Assembly (NCBI GenBank): GCA_025617375.2
Contig: JAMYGW020000001.1
Location: forward strand, 1,116,001-1,180,000
DNA: 64,000 nucleotides
Reading direction: 5' to 3'
DNA from: Acarospora socialis
Lineage: Eukaryota > Ascomycota > Lecanoromycetes > Acarosporales > Acarosporaceae
The translations under genes were made by a program, and so were the position numbers. The notes below the pieces were generated by a model. The model ran no database searches. It was given only the letters and a program-made list of their open reading frames with translations, and had not been told where the DNA came from. Shown here piece by piece: positions 32,381-44,492 of this stretch. Position 1 is the first letter of the stretch; each line of letters begins with the position of its first letter.

Positions 32381-33741
32381 ATGCCATCTGCTGATCCAAG
32401 CGGCGCCTCCTTTAGTGGAGAGGACGCCCGTTCCCGTACTCGTTGCACTAGCCCTCTGGTGTACTCTGGCTCGCTGGACTCGTATGCCCACCGAGACCTG
32501 ACTCCTGTAATTGGTCGCGAATATGACAACCTGCAAGTGGCGGATCTCCTTAAAGCCTCTGACAGTGCCCGGCTGATCAAGGACCTCGCCGTAACTGGCA
32601 AGCCATAGTCCCACCCTCCCTCGCAGGCTCTAACTTCTTTCTAGTCTCTGAACGCGGCGTAGTGGTTCTTCGAGATCAAGATGTGAATCCATCGCAGATG
32701 CGACAGTTGGTCGAGCAACTCTCATTTCTTGCAGGAAGTGTCTGTCACCGCCATCTTGAGGCTCTAATACCAGTCCATGTACTGACAGTCGAACGCCGTG
32801 TAGCCCGAGTCATCTGGACTTCACGTCCATCCTCTGACAGAAGAAGGTAGCGAACTGGGTGATCAGATTGCAGTCATCAGTAGCGAGAAGCAAAAGAAAG
32901 GAGGCGGCCTGACGCATCAGCTCAGCGACTCAAGCCGCTTCGCCAGCGTGGGTTGGCACGCAGACATCACCTTTGAGCGTGTCCCATCAGATTATGCCAT
33001 GCTGAAAATTCACACATTGCCTGTGACTGGCGGCGACACAGTAAGCGCCAACCTCCCTTTCGTGTTGATGTCCAACTCACAACATCAGCTCTGGGCTTCA
33101 GGATATGAGATATACGACCGCCTATCACCCAAGATGGCAGCACTCCTGGAAGGTTTGACGGCGACGCACGACGCCAAATTCTTCTTGGAAGAAGCAGCTC
33201 GTCTGGGGAACCCCCTGCGCAGCGGATTTCGTGGCTCACCATTGAACCACGGTTCTGAGCTGCAGGCGGTGCATCCTGTAATTCGCACAAACCGTTAGGT
33301 CCACCCTCCATGTGCCCTATGTAACCCGGCTAACAGACAGTTCAGCTGTCACGGGATGGAAGAGCGTGTTCGTGAACAAGGGTTTCACCAAGCGGATCAA
33401 CGGGGTGACGAAGGATGAGTCCGATCTTCTCTTAGGCTATCTCTTCAATGTTCGTTTCTTCCCGGCTAGCCCACGAGAATGCAAAATGGTGTACTAATCC
33501 TGTTTGGATTCCACAGCTGGTAACGCAGAACCACGATGCCCAGATTAGACTGAAATGGAACAAAAACGATCTAGCCATTTGGGATAATAGATCCAATTGG
33601 CACTGCGCGACGTATGACTATAACTCTGCAAGAAGCGGGGATAGAGTGTGCTCACTTGGGGAAGCACCGTACTTGGATATGAACTCCAAATCAAGAAGGG
33701 AGGCGCTCGCTGAAGGGCACCCTAACCAAAACCCTTCCTAG
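32381..33741 (+). CDS. TauD/TfdA-type Fe(II)/2-oxoglutarate dioxygenase
   Basis: Join 32381..32597, 32645..32739, 32804..33040, 33089..33293, 33346..33449, 33517..33741; 360 aa. Five introns of 47-67 bp; the first appears to use a GC donor (ACTG|GCAAGC). The spliced protein reads LAVTVSERGVVVLRDQDVN, LAGSPESSGLHVHPLTEEG, then the iron-binding HxD in GWHADITFERVPSDYA (about residue 154), GGDTLWASGYEIYDRLSP, RTNPVTGWKSVFVNKGFTKRI, and the distal His/Arg region WDNRSNWHCATYDY...GDRVCSLGEAPY. Such enzymes oxidise taurine, other sulfonates, alkyl sulfates or related acids, releasing sulfite or an aldehyde. Substrate is not readable from sequence. Confidence 0.88.
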
Positions 33742-34242
33742 GGGTACGAAGGCGACATGCAATATTGTCCGCCACCTCCAGACTTGGTCTTTCAGGGGAA
33801 TTATGATAACAATGACCCACAGTATCAGCTGAATGAACTCCAGATGTGTTTCTCCTACTCGCTGCTTGTATCTCAACATGTAAGGATTTACATGTCATAG
33901 TCCTTATGTTGACTGTGAAGGTCCTCCGGTAGGTAGGGTGAAATCTGGAGGTGGCTGAAGGTTTTGCATATCGCCTTTGTACATTCAAAACTGTTCAAGA
34001 ATTCTCAGTCGGCACTGGTCGTCTTATATAGAGGTAGCCCCTTCAGACGTAGATGTGCATAAGGTAGGTACTCTGTGGTGGGACAGGCAGTGACGTTGTA
34101 GTCAATCACCTCAATGGTTGCAAGCACGTGGCAGCAGCCCTATGAGTCAGCGTTGAAGATCTGACTAATCAATTTGAACATCTGTCCCTACCTAGCCCTC
34201 TACAGTTGCTCAAACAACCCATAGCCTTCCATGTAAAGCATA
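33742..34242. other. Intergenic, no gene seen
   Basis: About 500 bp between the dioxygenase stop and the YOS9 start. Holds the YOS9 promoter by position; no repeat or ORF worth calling. Confidence 0.5.
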
Positions 34243-35862
34243 ATGAAAACCGCATCGTCACTATGGCTCGCAATATTCCCCTTTTCCTTCGCCAGCCAGA
34301 GTGTCTTCAGCGTATACGACGACATCCTTGCCTTCCCCCAGTACGAGATCGTCTTCTCTGACAGCTACATATCCGACACCGATGCCGAGTCCAGACTGGC
34401 ATACGCCGCCTCCAGCTCCTCCGCGCGATCAAAGGCCACATCTCTAGCTGGTCAAGAGCCGGGAGATAGCGCTTGGGAACTTTCCCGGATCCGCCATGGC
34501 GGCGACGAGAACGGTTACGGAGAGCCGAAAGGAGGTGACGATAGGTTCGACGAAACAACTGACAGCTACGAGCCGATGATGCTGAACGGCAAGCGCTACC
34601 TATGCGCCATCCCGGCCGTCGAGACGCCGGTGAAGGACGAGACGTCGGAAGCGGCGGCCCGGGCGGAAGAAGAGAAAGAGCTGTCGCGGGCGACGGAACG
34701 AGGGTGGGAATTGCTCAAGGACATGGAAGGGCACTGCATGTACTTCATCTCCGGGTGGTGGTCGTACTCGTTCTGCTACAACAGCCACGTCAAGCAGTTC
34801 CATGCGCTGCCACCGGGAAAGGGGGCGCCGATCTATCCGCCCACCGAAGACCCGACGACACCGTCGTACGTCCTGGGAAGATTCGGCACCGCGCGAGATG
34901 AAGTGGCAGATCCCGAACAGACGCGGGCTGGCATCTCCGACGGGCGGGGAGGGCTGGAAGTTGCAGAATTGCAAGCCAAGGGCGAGATGCGATATCTGGT
35001 GCAGAAACTCGGCGGAGGCACGACCTGCGACCTGACGGGCAAAGAACGGAGGGTCGAAGTCCAGGTACACATTTCTCCACTCCTCACTCCTACACCCTAC
35101 AAAGGTTGCTAACACCACCAATCCATCCAGTTCCACTGCCACCCGCAATCCGCCGACCGAATCGGCTGGATCAAAGAAGTGACGACCTGCTCCTACCTGA
35201 TGGTCATCTACACGCCGCGCCTCTGCAACGACATCGCCTTCATGCCGCCCCGCGAAACGCAAGCCCACCCCATCGCCTGCCGCGAAGTCCTTTCCGCTTC
35301 CGAAATCGCCGCCTGGGAAACGCGCAAGATCTCCGAAGCCGAGCGACGCCTTCTGCAGCCCGGCCGTGGGCCCAACTCTAAACCCCATCCCAACGACCAC
35401 GACCACCCCCACCCGGCTATCGTCGTCGGCGGCATCGAAGTCGGCGCCATGCAGCACGTCGGCACGGAAGGGCGCCGCATCGAAAGCGGGCAGGTGGCCG
35501 GTGGCGTGCTGCGCGTGGATGTCGTGGCGCGCGGCGATGCGAAGGCGGATGGTGGGAAGGTGCATAGGTTGTCGAATGAGGACTTGAGGACGCTGAATGT
35601 CGATCCTGAGACGGTGGATCGGTTGCGCGAGGAGTTGAACATAGTGAGTGGGGGGAAGGCGTGGCGGTTAGAAGTTGTGGATGGGCCGGGCGGGGTGCAT
35701 GAGTTGAGGGGGGTGGTGGATGGAGATGGGATTGGAGAGAGTGGTGGGGAGGAGGAGGGTGGGAGGAGGAGGGATGGGGACGGGCAAGGAGACGGGGAGG
35801 ATGGGGCTGGGTATGAAGGTGAGGGCGAGGGGAGTGAGGAGGAGTATAGGGAGGATCTTTGA
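34243..35862 (+). CDS. YOS9: ER quality-control lectin OS-9/Yos9
   Basis: Join 34243..35064, 35131..35862 (66-bp phase-0 intron, CAG|GTACAC); 517 aa. MKTASSLWLAIFPFSFASQS is a signal peptide. A mannose-6-phosphate receptor homology (MRH) domain runs about 120-330: KRYLCAIP, GHCMYFISGWWSYSFCYN with QFH, YLVQKLGGGTTCDLTGKERRVEVQ, FHCHP and IKEVTTCSYLMVIYTPRLC, giving the conserved Cys pairs and the Gln/Arg/Glu/Tyr sugar pocket. Yos9 reads trimmed N-glycans and delivers misfolded glycoproteins to the Hrd1 ERAD ligase. The C-terminal 70 residues are Gly/Glu/Asp-rich, ending in REDL, which resembles but does not match the HDEL/KDEL retrieval signal. Confidence 0.88.
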
Positions 35863-36222
35863 CACACACACACACTGGCCTTACCCATCCCCGTGTCCTT
35901 GTGATTGTAGTTTTGCATCGTTCCGGCGTCCCGGTGGCGGCTCATTGGACCGTGGCGCAGGGCAGGGAAAGGACGGACTGATGTGGATGGATGTATCTTA
36001 TCTCAACCACCCTAAGACCATATCGCGAAGCCCTGAGGGCAACTATAGAAGCGGATATTCAAACCAAGCACATCTCTGAGACACTCTAACAACGACTCGA
36101 TCTCCCACCCCGCTCGTCAATTCACTCGCCCCTCCCTCCCCCCTGCTATAGACCTAAACGTAAACGTTTCTGCAAAACAACTACGGTATATACCAATTTC
36201 CCGAATCGTCTATAGGGTACTC

Positions 36223-36262
<40 letters not shown>

Positions 36263-37890
36263 ACCCTCCTCGCAGTAACAAGTCAAATCATCATCAACGA
36301 CAGACTTCGAAACTCCGAACCGCCCATCAAGGTCCTAGTCACTGCCGCTTCACCTTTGACCTTTTAACTACGGGCTGTGATACACACCAAAACCTCACGC
36401 ACAACGCCTCTTATAGTTCTAGGTCGTACATGAATGCCAATCATTTCGTAACGGAGCACTCCGATACAGCACGAGAGTGACGTTGGAGGGCTAACGGATC
36501 TTGAACTTCTCGGAACCCTTACGAGAATCATAGTGGAAGAGTCGAGCCGAATAGAGGAGTCTACAGTGCGAGCGTCCTACGCATACGACAAAATCTATCA
36601 TGAAGGCCTATGGCGTGTTCAGTTTCGGAGTGTCAAGGAGTGGAAGTTGACTATAGGAACAGATGTTGATAACATCCATCAGAAAGCAAAGAGCACACTT
36701 GCCAGTCTCAAGGCGTCGTCGAAAACAATAAAATCGTTGTTGGAACATATCACTGGATCGCTTCGCGGCGAAGCCGTCCAAAGGCCTCACCTCCTCCATA
36801 GCTTCGCTGGCGAAGGTGTGCCCGGACAGACGCCTCATCTGCTCATTGATGGAAGAATGCCGCCGAGAGCGTTATACCGCTGAGCCGAAGGAGAGAGGAC
36901 CGGGGACTGCAATGACGGAGAAACTGCTACCCATGGACGTTCAAGAAAGCCCGGTTGAGGGATGAGGCGATCCCTAACAATGGGAAAAGCGTACCTAGTC
37001 AACCAAAACCCTCAGAGAAGAAAAAGAGGGCACCCTGACCACTTATCTGAAAGAGACTCAACCTATCGGCCAAGTCATACAACTGTCTCACGCTCAAATC
37101 ATTCACAGTCTACTTTTCCTTCAGAAGCTGGCCCTCCGTCTCCTCATCACTCAGGGGTCTTCAATTTTCTCAACTGCCTTTCCTCGTGGTTGGAGTGGGA
37201 GTTCTGGAAAGGCGAGAACAGAGGAGGCGGTGATGGTTATGCGTAGTGAGCGGAATTCGAAAAGAGGGAGAGACGGGTAGATGAGTGGAGGGGTGAGGTT
37301 GGGATTACTTTAGAGGACATTTTGTTGTTGGCTGTGCGTGGGACGTATGTTATACTTGACGGGGTAAGGTCCATTCGAGGCGAAGGGGAAGGGGAGGGAA
37401 GTTTGTGTCGCCGGAGAGATGGGCGGGCGGAAGGTCTACCTTTGTACTTGGATAGTCGCAGGGAGACGGGGTCTCCTTCAGCGAGTGAGAGTCGAGAAAG
37501 AAACAGGGGTTTGCATCATCATCTCACTGGGATCGAAACCCGCAGGTACGGAGTACATAGTCAAAACATCTATATTCAAACCGACGTGTATTGATTTGGA
37601 GATCTCGCCCATACCGGCATACCCAAGTAAGATACAAGCAGAACGAGAAATCATTGCCATCCGTACCGTCGTCGACCTAAGGCGAGTCTCGGAGATGAGA
37701 GTCCATGAAAGAAATACAAGCACGCTCTCAAGCGCGCTGAACACGTCACCACTTTGATTATTCCCACCCAGAAAATAGACACGAAAAACTGTACGAGATA
37801 CATTTTCGTCAACTGTCGCCGTCAAATATAGTCACTTAGTAGAAAAGGCTAACTCAAAGTGTTGCCCGATCCCATTTTTCCGTCCTCCAA
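35863..37890. other. 2-kb gene-poor region with microsatellites
   Basis: Contains a (CA)n run just after the YOS9 stop (about 35863-35875), a (GA)17 run (36226-36260), an imperfect palindrome (36448-36466) and TACGGAGTAC (37547-37556). ORFs of 90-116 codons at 36533-36883, 36962-37246 and 37322-37757 lack domains and splice continuity. Both flanking genes end here (YOS9 and the transcription factor converge). Confidence 0.5.
36226..36260. repeat. (GA)n microsatellite
   Basis: About 17 uninterrupted GA units. Ordinary simple repeat in a gene-poor stretch. Confidence 0.95.
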
Positions 37891-40647
37891 TCATTCGTAT
37901 TCGTCGTCCAGCTGCATGAAATCATTGATCCCGAATTGCTGCGCTAGGTCCGTCCCACGGCCAGACCACCCAGAAGGGGCGAACTGGCTGCCGAATGTAG
38001 GAAGCTCTGGGAACATGTTGTCATTAGCCGCGCTGCTAAGGCTAGAAGCTCCATGAGAGCCGTCGTAGAGAGGAAAATCTGTAGTTGGCTTCCCAGCTTC
38101 CGCCATAAACTCATCGTAGCCTTCGTCCGCCGCATAGGTAGAGTGCGGAGAGTAAAGCATGAGGTTGCCTTGTGCGCCAGGTGAAAGGCTCGGGACGGGT
38201 GCGTGAGTGGGTAGGCTGGTAGGCAGCGAAGTGTCATGGCTGAAGCTCAGAGGTGGACGATTGATCACTGAGCTAGCCGGTGTGGCCATCTGGACGTTGT
38301 ACGAGGTGAAATCATGGTCCATATGTGCCCAATTGATGTTGCCAAGGGTTTGGTCTTGGTCGGGAGATGTCAAGGAGGTATCGAAGGAAGAGGGGACGGT
38401 AGGGGCATTTGTCAACGACGCGGCATCAAACGATGGGCGATGGGATTCAAAATTGACAGGAGAGTACTCGATCTGATCCGGGGTCTGAAGAGTTTCCGGA
38501 AATTCGTTAAAGTCGAAGTTGGTGTCTGGATGGTTGTAGAAACCGTTCAATGTCTCGTTGAAAACACTGCCATTAGAATAAGGAGTGATTTGGTCAGAGG
38601 CACTGGTTGATCCGCCAACCGAGTATCTACGAGAGTAAATCCCATATTGATCGTATGGGGACGGAGCCTCTCCAGAAAGGGGTGTGGTCGGATCCATGAC
38701 CGAGGAGCGAGGAGTCGTAATCTGAGGTGCCGAGAAAATATTCCCTGCTTGGCTCCTCTTGCTTTTGCTACCATTGTTTTTTGACCTCACATAAGTCCAG
38801 CCGTGGGCTTTTTCCATGTGCTGTTTGCAGTTGCTCTCTCGTTTGGACTGGTAGGGACATGGATGGAACTTGCAGCGGTACAGGGGCGGTGCCGACGAAT
38901 GTTTGTCATTGACGTGCCGGTCTCGCTCTTTTTCAGTGGGCCATCCGTACGAGTTGTACTTGCAAGTTGACTCGGAACACTTCCAAGGCCGAGAATGAGT
39001 CTTTTCATGCTTACTGTACCAAGTCAGCAGGATGTGGAGACTAAAGACGGTGGGACACTCACGTCAAATCGCAAGGGCGCTTGAACTCCTTGTCACAGTC
39101 ACGGCATCTCTGGACAAGGTCTTTAGGTGCGACCTGGGCAGACTTGCGTCGGCGGGCCATCGATCGCGTTACACTGTCGTCCTCTGATGTATCCACGCTC
39201 AGTGATCTCTTCATCACTTGGTGCTTTGCCAGCGAGCTGGTTCCGCCAGCGCCAGTCATGTGATTGCAGATCGCGATGGTCTTGCCATTCTTGACCCTGA
39301 CGAGCTCGGCGGGACGACCGTTCTGGCTGAGACCACCTTGTAGTTCCAGCCTCTCATCCCTGAGCAAGTTAGCACTTCAAGAACAATAATCATCTGGAAG
39401 ACTTACGGAGAGTAATCCTTGTCCTGTAACTCCTCGCCAGCAGCCTGTCGCTCTCGAGAGGCCGCCATCATTGCAGCGTATTGACGAACCTGTTCCACGA
39501 GATCGAGAAAGTAGCCGTTCGTATAGGGTCTGTCCGAAGGACGTCGCTGATCGCGTTCGTTCAAATGGTCGACGGTCGTGTGGATACACTGGATCGAGGT
39601 CTCGCAAAAGCTGAGGTACGAGGTCTTGGAGGTGGACCACTTCTTCAAGTATCGAAGAATGCAATGAGTAAAGACACCTTCCCCAAGACCGAGAGGTCCA
39701 CTCACCGGAGCCAGGAAGATCAGTGTTTTCTCGAGATCACGTAGACAAGTGATCTCTTTTTGGCAGATGCGCCTGGGTAGACCTTGGACGAGAGGGTGGA
39801 AGTCTTTGAGAACTTTCTGTCGTAGGAGTGGGGTTATTATGTGTTTCTGAATCTGCTTTGCAGCGTAGTCGCTAAGAAAATTCGAATTCGCAGTCGCTGA
39901 ATTCATGGCCGATGAAATTGAGCGTGTGATGGCCGAACGAGTGCATTTGGTGTCAATAGTCAGATGAAGTGATCCACGACCGGACGCAGAACTACTCGTA
40001 TGGCGGCTGCGCGGCTGCCCCTCGTGTGTGACTGCGAGTCCGTGAGCAAGTGAATGTACGACAATAAACTACGAGGAATGCATACATTGTTTCACATCAG
40101 CACCACTCTTTGCACGAGAGTGAATGCTTCCGCTGACAGTCGAGCCAATCCCACTGTCGGAGGTATGATGCTTGCGTACATGTTGAGACTGGCCGCGATG
40201 TCCGAATTGGCCCCGTCGGGGCTTCGCATCGACGTCCATCATGTCAGCATCCACGATATGTGCGTCGAGAACGACACGAGGCAGCGGCAAGTCTTCTCCG
40301 CGAAGAGTAGCTTGGCTGTCAACAGACATAGAGTCAAGCCCAGATAAACTTCGATCGAATGAACCGATGATACCTGCCATACGCTTCTCACCGGCAGCAA
40401 CGGCATCTTCTAATGCCTTGGGACAGGTCTGAGACCGCTTTGGCAACGACGGGACATCGATGACAGGATCAAGGTCGTCCGATGACGGTGACTTTGGCGA
40501 GTGGAAGGTGGCAGCCTTACGCAAGGTCATGTCGGGATCGACCGGTGGAGAACATCGGGCCAAGTTGGCAGACGAAGAAGGATAAAACGAAGATTCAGTG
40601 GGAGATGTGCCTTTTAAAGCACGGCGGCGGGGGTGGGGGGCAGCCAT
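37891..40647 (-). CDS. C2H2 zinc-finger transcription factor
   Basis: Complement of join(37891..39013, 39063..39359, 39407..40031, 40086..40647); introns 49, 47 and 54 bp; 868 aa. The N-terminal 190 residues are Ser/Pro-rich (MAAPHPRRRALKGTSP). A helical middle domain (about 230-390) begins FLSDYAAKQIQKHIITPLL. Three C2H2-type fingers lie at about 482-570: CRDCDKEFKRPCDLTKHEKTH, CSESTCKYNSYGWPTEKERDRHVNDKH and CKFHPCPYQSKRESNCKQHMEKAH, followed by GWTYVRSKNNG, a block shared by a conserved fungal factor family. The C-terminal 290 residues are rich in Ser/Pro/Gln and acidic at the end (FMQLDDEYE), as for an activation domain. Splicing joins the first finger across intron 3, which supports the model. 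Targets unknown. Confidence 0.85.
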
Positions 40648-43483
40648 TCAAGTGGTCAGGCGCCAAACCAACAACGGTACCTTTGTTCAGGACGGTCGAG
40701 GGACTGTGGAAGAACGCTGGGGGAAGTTAGCACCATTCAACAGGGTAGAGCGGGCCTCATACATGGGAGTGACTCACGGCTGTGACCGAAGCGGATCCGA
40801 GAAAGGTATGGGTACGGTAGGTTATGGTGCTATGATGCAAATCTCGAAAACGTTTGTTGTTGTTGTTGTACTTCTGGGAGAAGTTAGAGAGCGGAGTTCC
40901 CGCCTGCCATCATCGATGCTTCTCCGGATAAAGCAGCTCAAGGAACACGAAGCAGAGCGTACTTTAAGGTGTTCCCGAACGCTGATAGACTTTACGTCCT
41001 CAACCGGGAGTCCACAGGTGTCATGGAGGGGACCAGCGTTCGGTACCGGCGAGAAGAGTATGTATGTTGAACAAGATGGCCGACGTCAAAGACAAGAGGG
41101 CTGTGAAGGTTGGAACCGACTAATGGGCAAAGAGCGAGGAGAGACAGGGCGATCGGGAGTATATGAGAAGATACGAGAGGAGCGAGGTTCGAGGACAACG
41201 CGCCAACAGCGGGACAGTGCAAGCAGAATGGCAGTAAATTAGCTAAAGCATTCGCGGCCTGGGGGTGAAAGGAATCAGCAGGATAGATTAAGAATAATTC
41301 TCTAGGGAAGCCTGATGGGTTTTATTGCAATGCGGCATGTGTGAGGACGAGTACGAGTGAGAGTGATGGAGAGAGAGAGAGCAGTTGTTATTAGTTGTTG
41401 GTATCGGAGGGCGTCTCACCCGCCGTGGTCGCTAATCAGGCAGCAGTCGGAGTCAAGTGAACAGAAAGTACCGATCCTCCGTCGTCGACTAAGACCCACG
41501 AGTACTCTATTTTCATACATAAACATGCTCGACTTCATCCCACCTTAGGGATTAATGATGCATAGGTACGGAGTACCCATACCAGGTAGCCAATTACATT
41601 GGGCTCTGGCTCGAGTGGGGGCAGTGGAGGCGGAGCAACCTTTCAGTTAGTGAATGAGACTGCACCGACAGTTTGTCTTTCTCCCTTCCAGATACGGATG
41701 GTTTACTACCGTATTGATGAGGGAAATTGTCCGTTGGATAGGATGGGTTTATGGCGTGTGATATCATCGGGAGGGCGGTGTCCTGGAGGGGGAGATGGTT
41801 GGATTCCGCCTTTTGAGCCTTACATTTGTGGTGAGACAGGGATAATTCAGCTGCGGAGGAGGATATGGAAGTCGGTGTAGAGTCAGCCCCCCCGAACTCC
41901 CGACCTGCCGATCGCCCTCTGAAATTCATAACGTTAATGTATCGTACTCAGTACCCTACAAGTACTCGTACTCATCCTCGAGAGTAACTCAGAGGTGGTC
42001 TGGAGTATCATTATTTCCACTCCATCAGAGAGTAGGCATTTGTAGTGACCTTAGGGCATATCATTGGATTTGAATTCCATCTTATTCCCTTGCGGCCTTT
42101 ATGGCTTACCCTAGAACCCTTTACGCAGCGAAAAATAAATGCCTACTATGAGGGACTCCAGTCCAAATCTACGTCTCTACCTTTGTATACACCACTGATT
42201 ACAGAGCATTGACCGTTAATTCTCCTCATCCGCTCACCGACCTGGCGGCTCCCTACATTAGGGACACAAATGTATGGTTCCTAAGGTAGGTCCGGAATTC
42301 ATGATTAGCTGCGTCGTAACCGTCGTCAGCAAGGCTTGGCCAACTGCTCTCCTATGGTACGAGTACTCGTACAAGACACATCTGGTAAGGCAACGTTACC
42401 TTTTCGTCCAGAACCGGAAGCGGAACAGGGATGATGATCCTGCATGTGGTGGCGATTATCATCACGGATCGAAGAATGGCCATTAATTGTGTCGAGTATG
42501 GAGTAGGGAGCGGGTCGCAGTCACCGACCTCTAAGTGGAGTGAACTAGAGATGATCGACATGAAAACGGTCCACTCACACTGCATCTGAGGATCATGACT
42601 CACGCCTTACGAAGCTTCCTCTGCAGCTGGTCACGGACTGCTGCATCAGTTCTGCCCTAAAATGATCCGCGCCGCAGGAGTGCATTGCTAAGTCGAAAAG
42701 TACGAAGGATGCGGATGTTCGTCCTGCAAGCCGAGCAAGTTATCTTGAAATCTGTCCAGTACCCTACAAACCTTACTCAGCCCCGGTTACGCATGGCCTC
42801 TCAATTAATGAAATGATGGCTATGTCAGAGTGAATGAAGGTCGATTGACGACGTTGCCAGGTATTCGTTGTGACGCACTGCACTCATGCTGCAGAAAACT
42901 TTGCTGTCGCAATTGGATACCTTGATTGCACGTGCCAAATACACTTACTCGTACATTACATAAGCAATCCACGTTCTTACGCGCTGGTATTGGGTTTCAG
43001 ATTCGCTAGTGCTTCGGTGAAATTAACGCGCTGCAACCAACGGCCAAACAGTTGCTGGCAGACCCCGAATCAGCATCGTGAAGCAATAATGATATCTCTG
43101 AGAATGTGATGACTGTTTCCAAACGTGTTGAGAAGGTTCACCCACTGGGTTGGCAGCGATGTTACAGTGCCGAGACGAGGAGAACCTGCATGATGGGGCT
43201 ACCAGCAGTATGTTTCTGGAGCACTCGAGCATACGGTAGTTTATTTACTTCACTATCTCAAGATTCTCAGTTCTGGCGTATTCAATTCTTCGATTCCCTC
43301 TGTTGTGGGCATCCCTCTTTCTTTGTCACCACTCCTTCACCAGGAGTGAACAAAGACTTTCCGATCCACATAAAGTCTCCTATCCTCCATTGTTTCCTAC
43401 TCCGGTAACTCTTCTCTATCCTTTATTCTCTCACCACAGTACCGGCTACTGCATTTTACCAATCATACCTCACCACCAACACC
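40648..43483. other. 2.8-kb gene-empty region
   Basis: Upstream of two divergent genes. Only short, overlapping, featureless ORFs occur (40598-41242 is the longest, but it overlaps the transcription factor leader and lacks motifs). It contains a (GTT)n run near 40857, TACGGAGTAC at 41567, many GTACTCGTA-like words at 41944-41975 and 42356-42373, and the 13-mer CAGTACCCTACAA twice (41949, 42757). No transposon ends or coding remnant recognised. Confidence 0.5.
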
Positions 43484-44182
43484 ATGCTCCCCACCCCAAC
43501 CACCATCCTCTCCACCATCCTCCTCCTCCTCCTCCTCCTCACCACCACCACCCAATCCCACCCCCTCTACATCACCGGCCCCGGCCCCGACGCACCCTCC
43601 ACCTCAACAACAACAACAACCACCACCATCACAGCCGCGCAAGTCCTCCTCATCGCCCCCAAATCCAGCACCTGCGTCAACGCGCCCTTCCCCGCCGAAT
43701 GCCGCACCGCCTCGCAAGCCGGCCCGGCCCTCAGCGCCTCCTTCCGCACCTACGGCATCACCACCGCGGCCGAGCAAGCGGCCCTCATCGGCCTGATCGC
43801 CTTCGAGACCGACGACTTCCGCTACAACCAGAACCACACCCCGGGCCGGCCGGGCCAGGGCACGCGCAACATGCAGATGCCCAACTGGAACCTCCTCTAT
43901 GCCTCCTCGCTGCCCGCCATCGCGCCCCAACTCCCCTCAATTCCCGCCGCCGACGTCGATGCCGTCCGCGCGTTGCTGCTTGCGACCGACGAGGTTGATT
44001 TCGGGTCCGCGGCTTGGTTCCTGACGACGCAGTGCGGGCCCAACGTCAGGAGTGGACTGCAGAGTGGAGGCAGGCAGGGCTGGGAGGCGTATTTGGCCGG
44101 CTGCGTGCATGCGGAGGTTACGGCGGAGAGGGTGGCGTATTGGGAGAGGGCGGGGAGGGCGTTGGGGGTGGGGGGTGCTTAG
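43484..44182 (+). CDS. Secreted protein of unknown function
   Basis: Single exon, 232 aa. An N-terminal Leu-rich signal peptide (STILLLLLLLTTTTQSHP) is followed by a Ser/Thr-rich spacer. The mature domain (about 50-225) includes SSTCVNAPFPAECRTASQA, AEQAALIGLIAFETDDFRYN, PGRPGQGTRNMQMPNWNLLY, and FGSAAWFLTTQCGPNVR...YLAGC. Four cysteines could form two disulfides. The helix around IAFETDDF with a following GRPGQGTRNM segment recalls lysozyme-like folds, but I do not assign a catalytic role. Proteins with these motifs are widespread in filamentous ascomycetes. Very C/T-rich codon use in the signal region. Confidence 0.75.
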   Translation: MLPTPTTILSTILLLLLLLTTTTQSHPLYITGPGPDAPSTSTTTTTTTITAAQVLLIAPKSSTCVNAPFPAECRTASQAGPALSASFRTYGITTAAEQAALIGLIAFETDDFRYNQNHTPGRPGQGTRNMQMPNWNLLYASSLPAIAPQLPSIPAADVDAVRALLLATDEVDFGSAAWFLTTQCGPNVRSGLQSGGRQGWEAYLAGCVHAEVTAERVAYWERAGRALGVGGA

Positions 44183-44492
44183 GTGGATGTCGCGGTGGAG
44201 ATGGGGATTAGTGGGGAGGTTGTGTGAGTGGGGTCGGTGATGAGACTTTCATGACGACTAGGGTGTCGCTGGCGATGCTATCCGCTCCCTTGAGGATTGA
44301 AATACGATAATAGATAATGACAGAACGATCTCATGATAGCTTTTTCAGTAGACTATTGACAAGTGTACATGAAGCCAAGCCCGTCAATGATAGTCCAACG
44401 CACCTCGACCGTTTGCTGCCGCCCACCATGGCGCAATCATCCTCCTCATCGCCCACCCATCCCATTCATCACATCACTACTACATCACAACC
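44183..44492. other. Convergent intergenic region
   Basis: 310 bp between two facing stop codons. Nothing recognised. Confidence 0.5.

Noticed and set aside
34600-35565. 321-codon minus-strand ORF over YOS9
   Set aside because: GC-rich shadow frame of a well-supported gene; its sequence has no domain and is interrupted relative to any splice model.
36533-37757. Several 90-116 codon ORFs in the 2-kb gap
   Set aside because: Overlapping, basic-residue-rich, without domains; consistent with chance in non-coding DNA.
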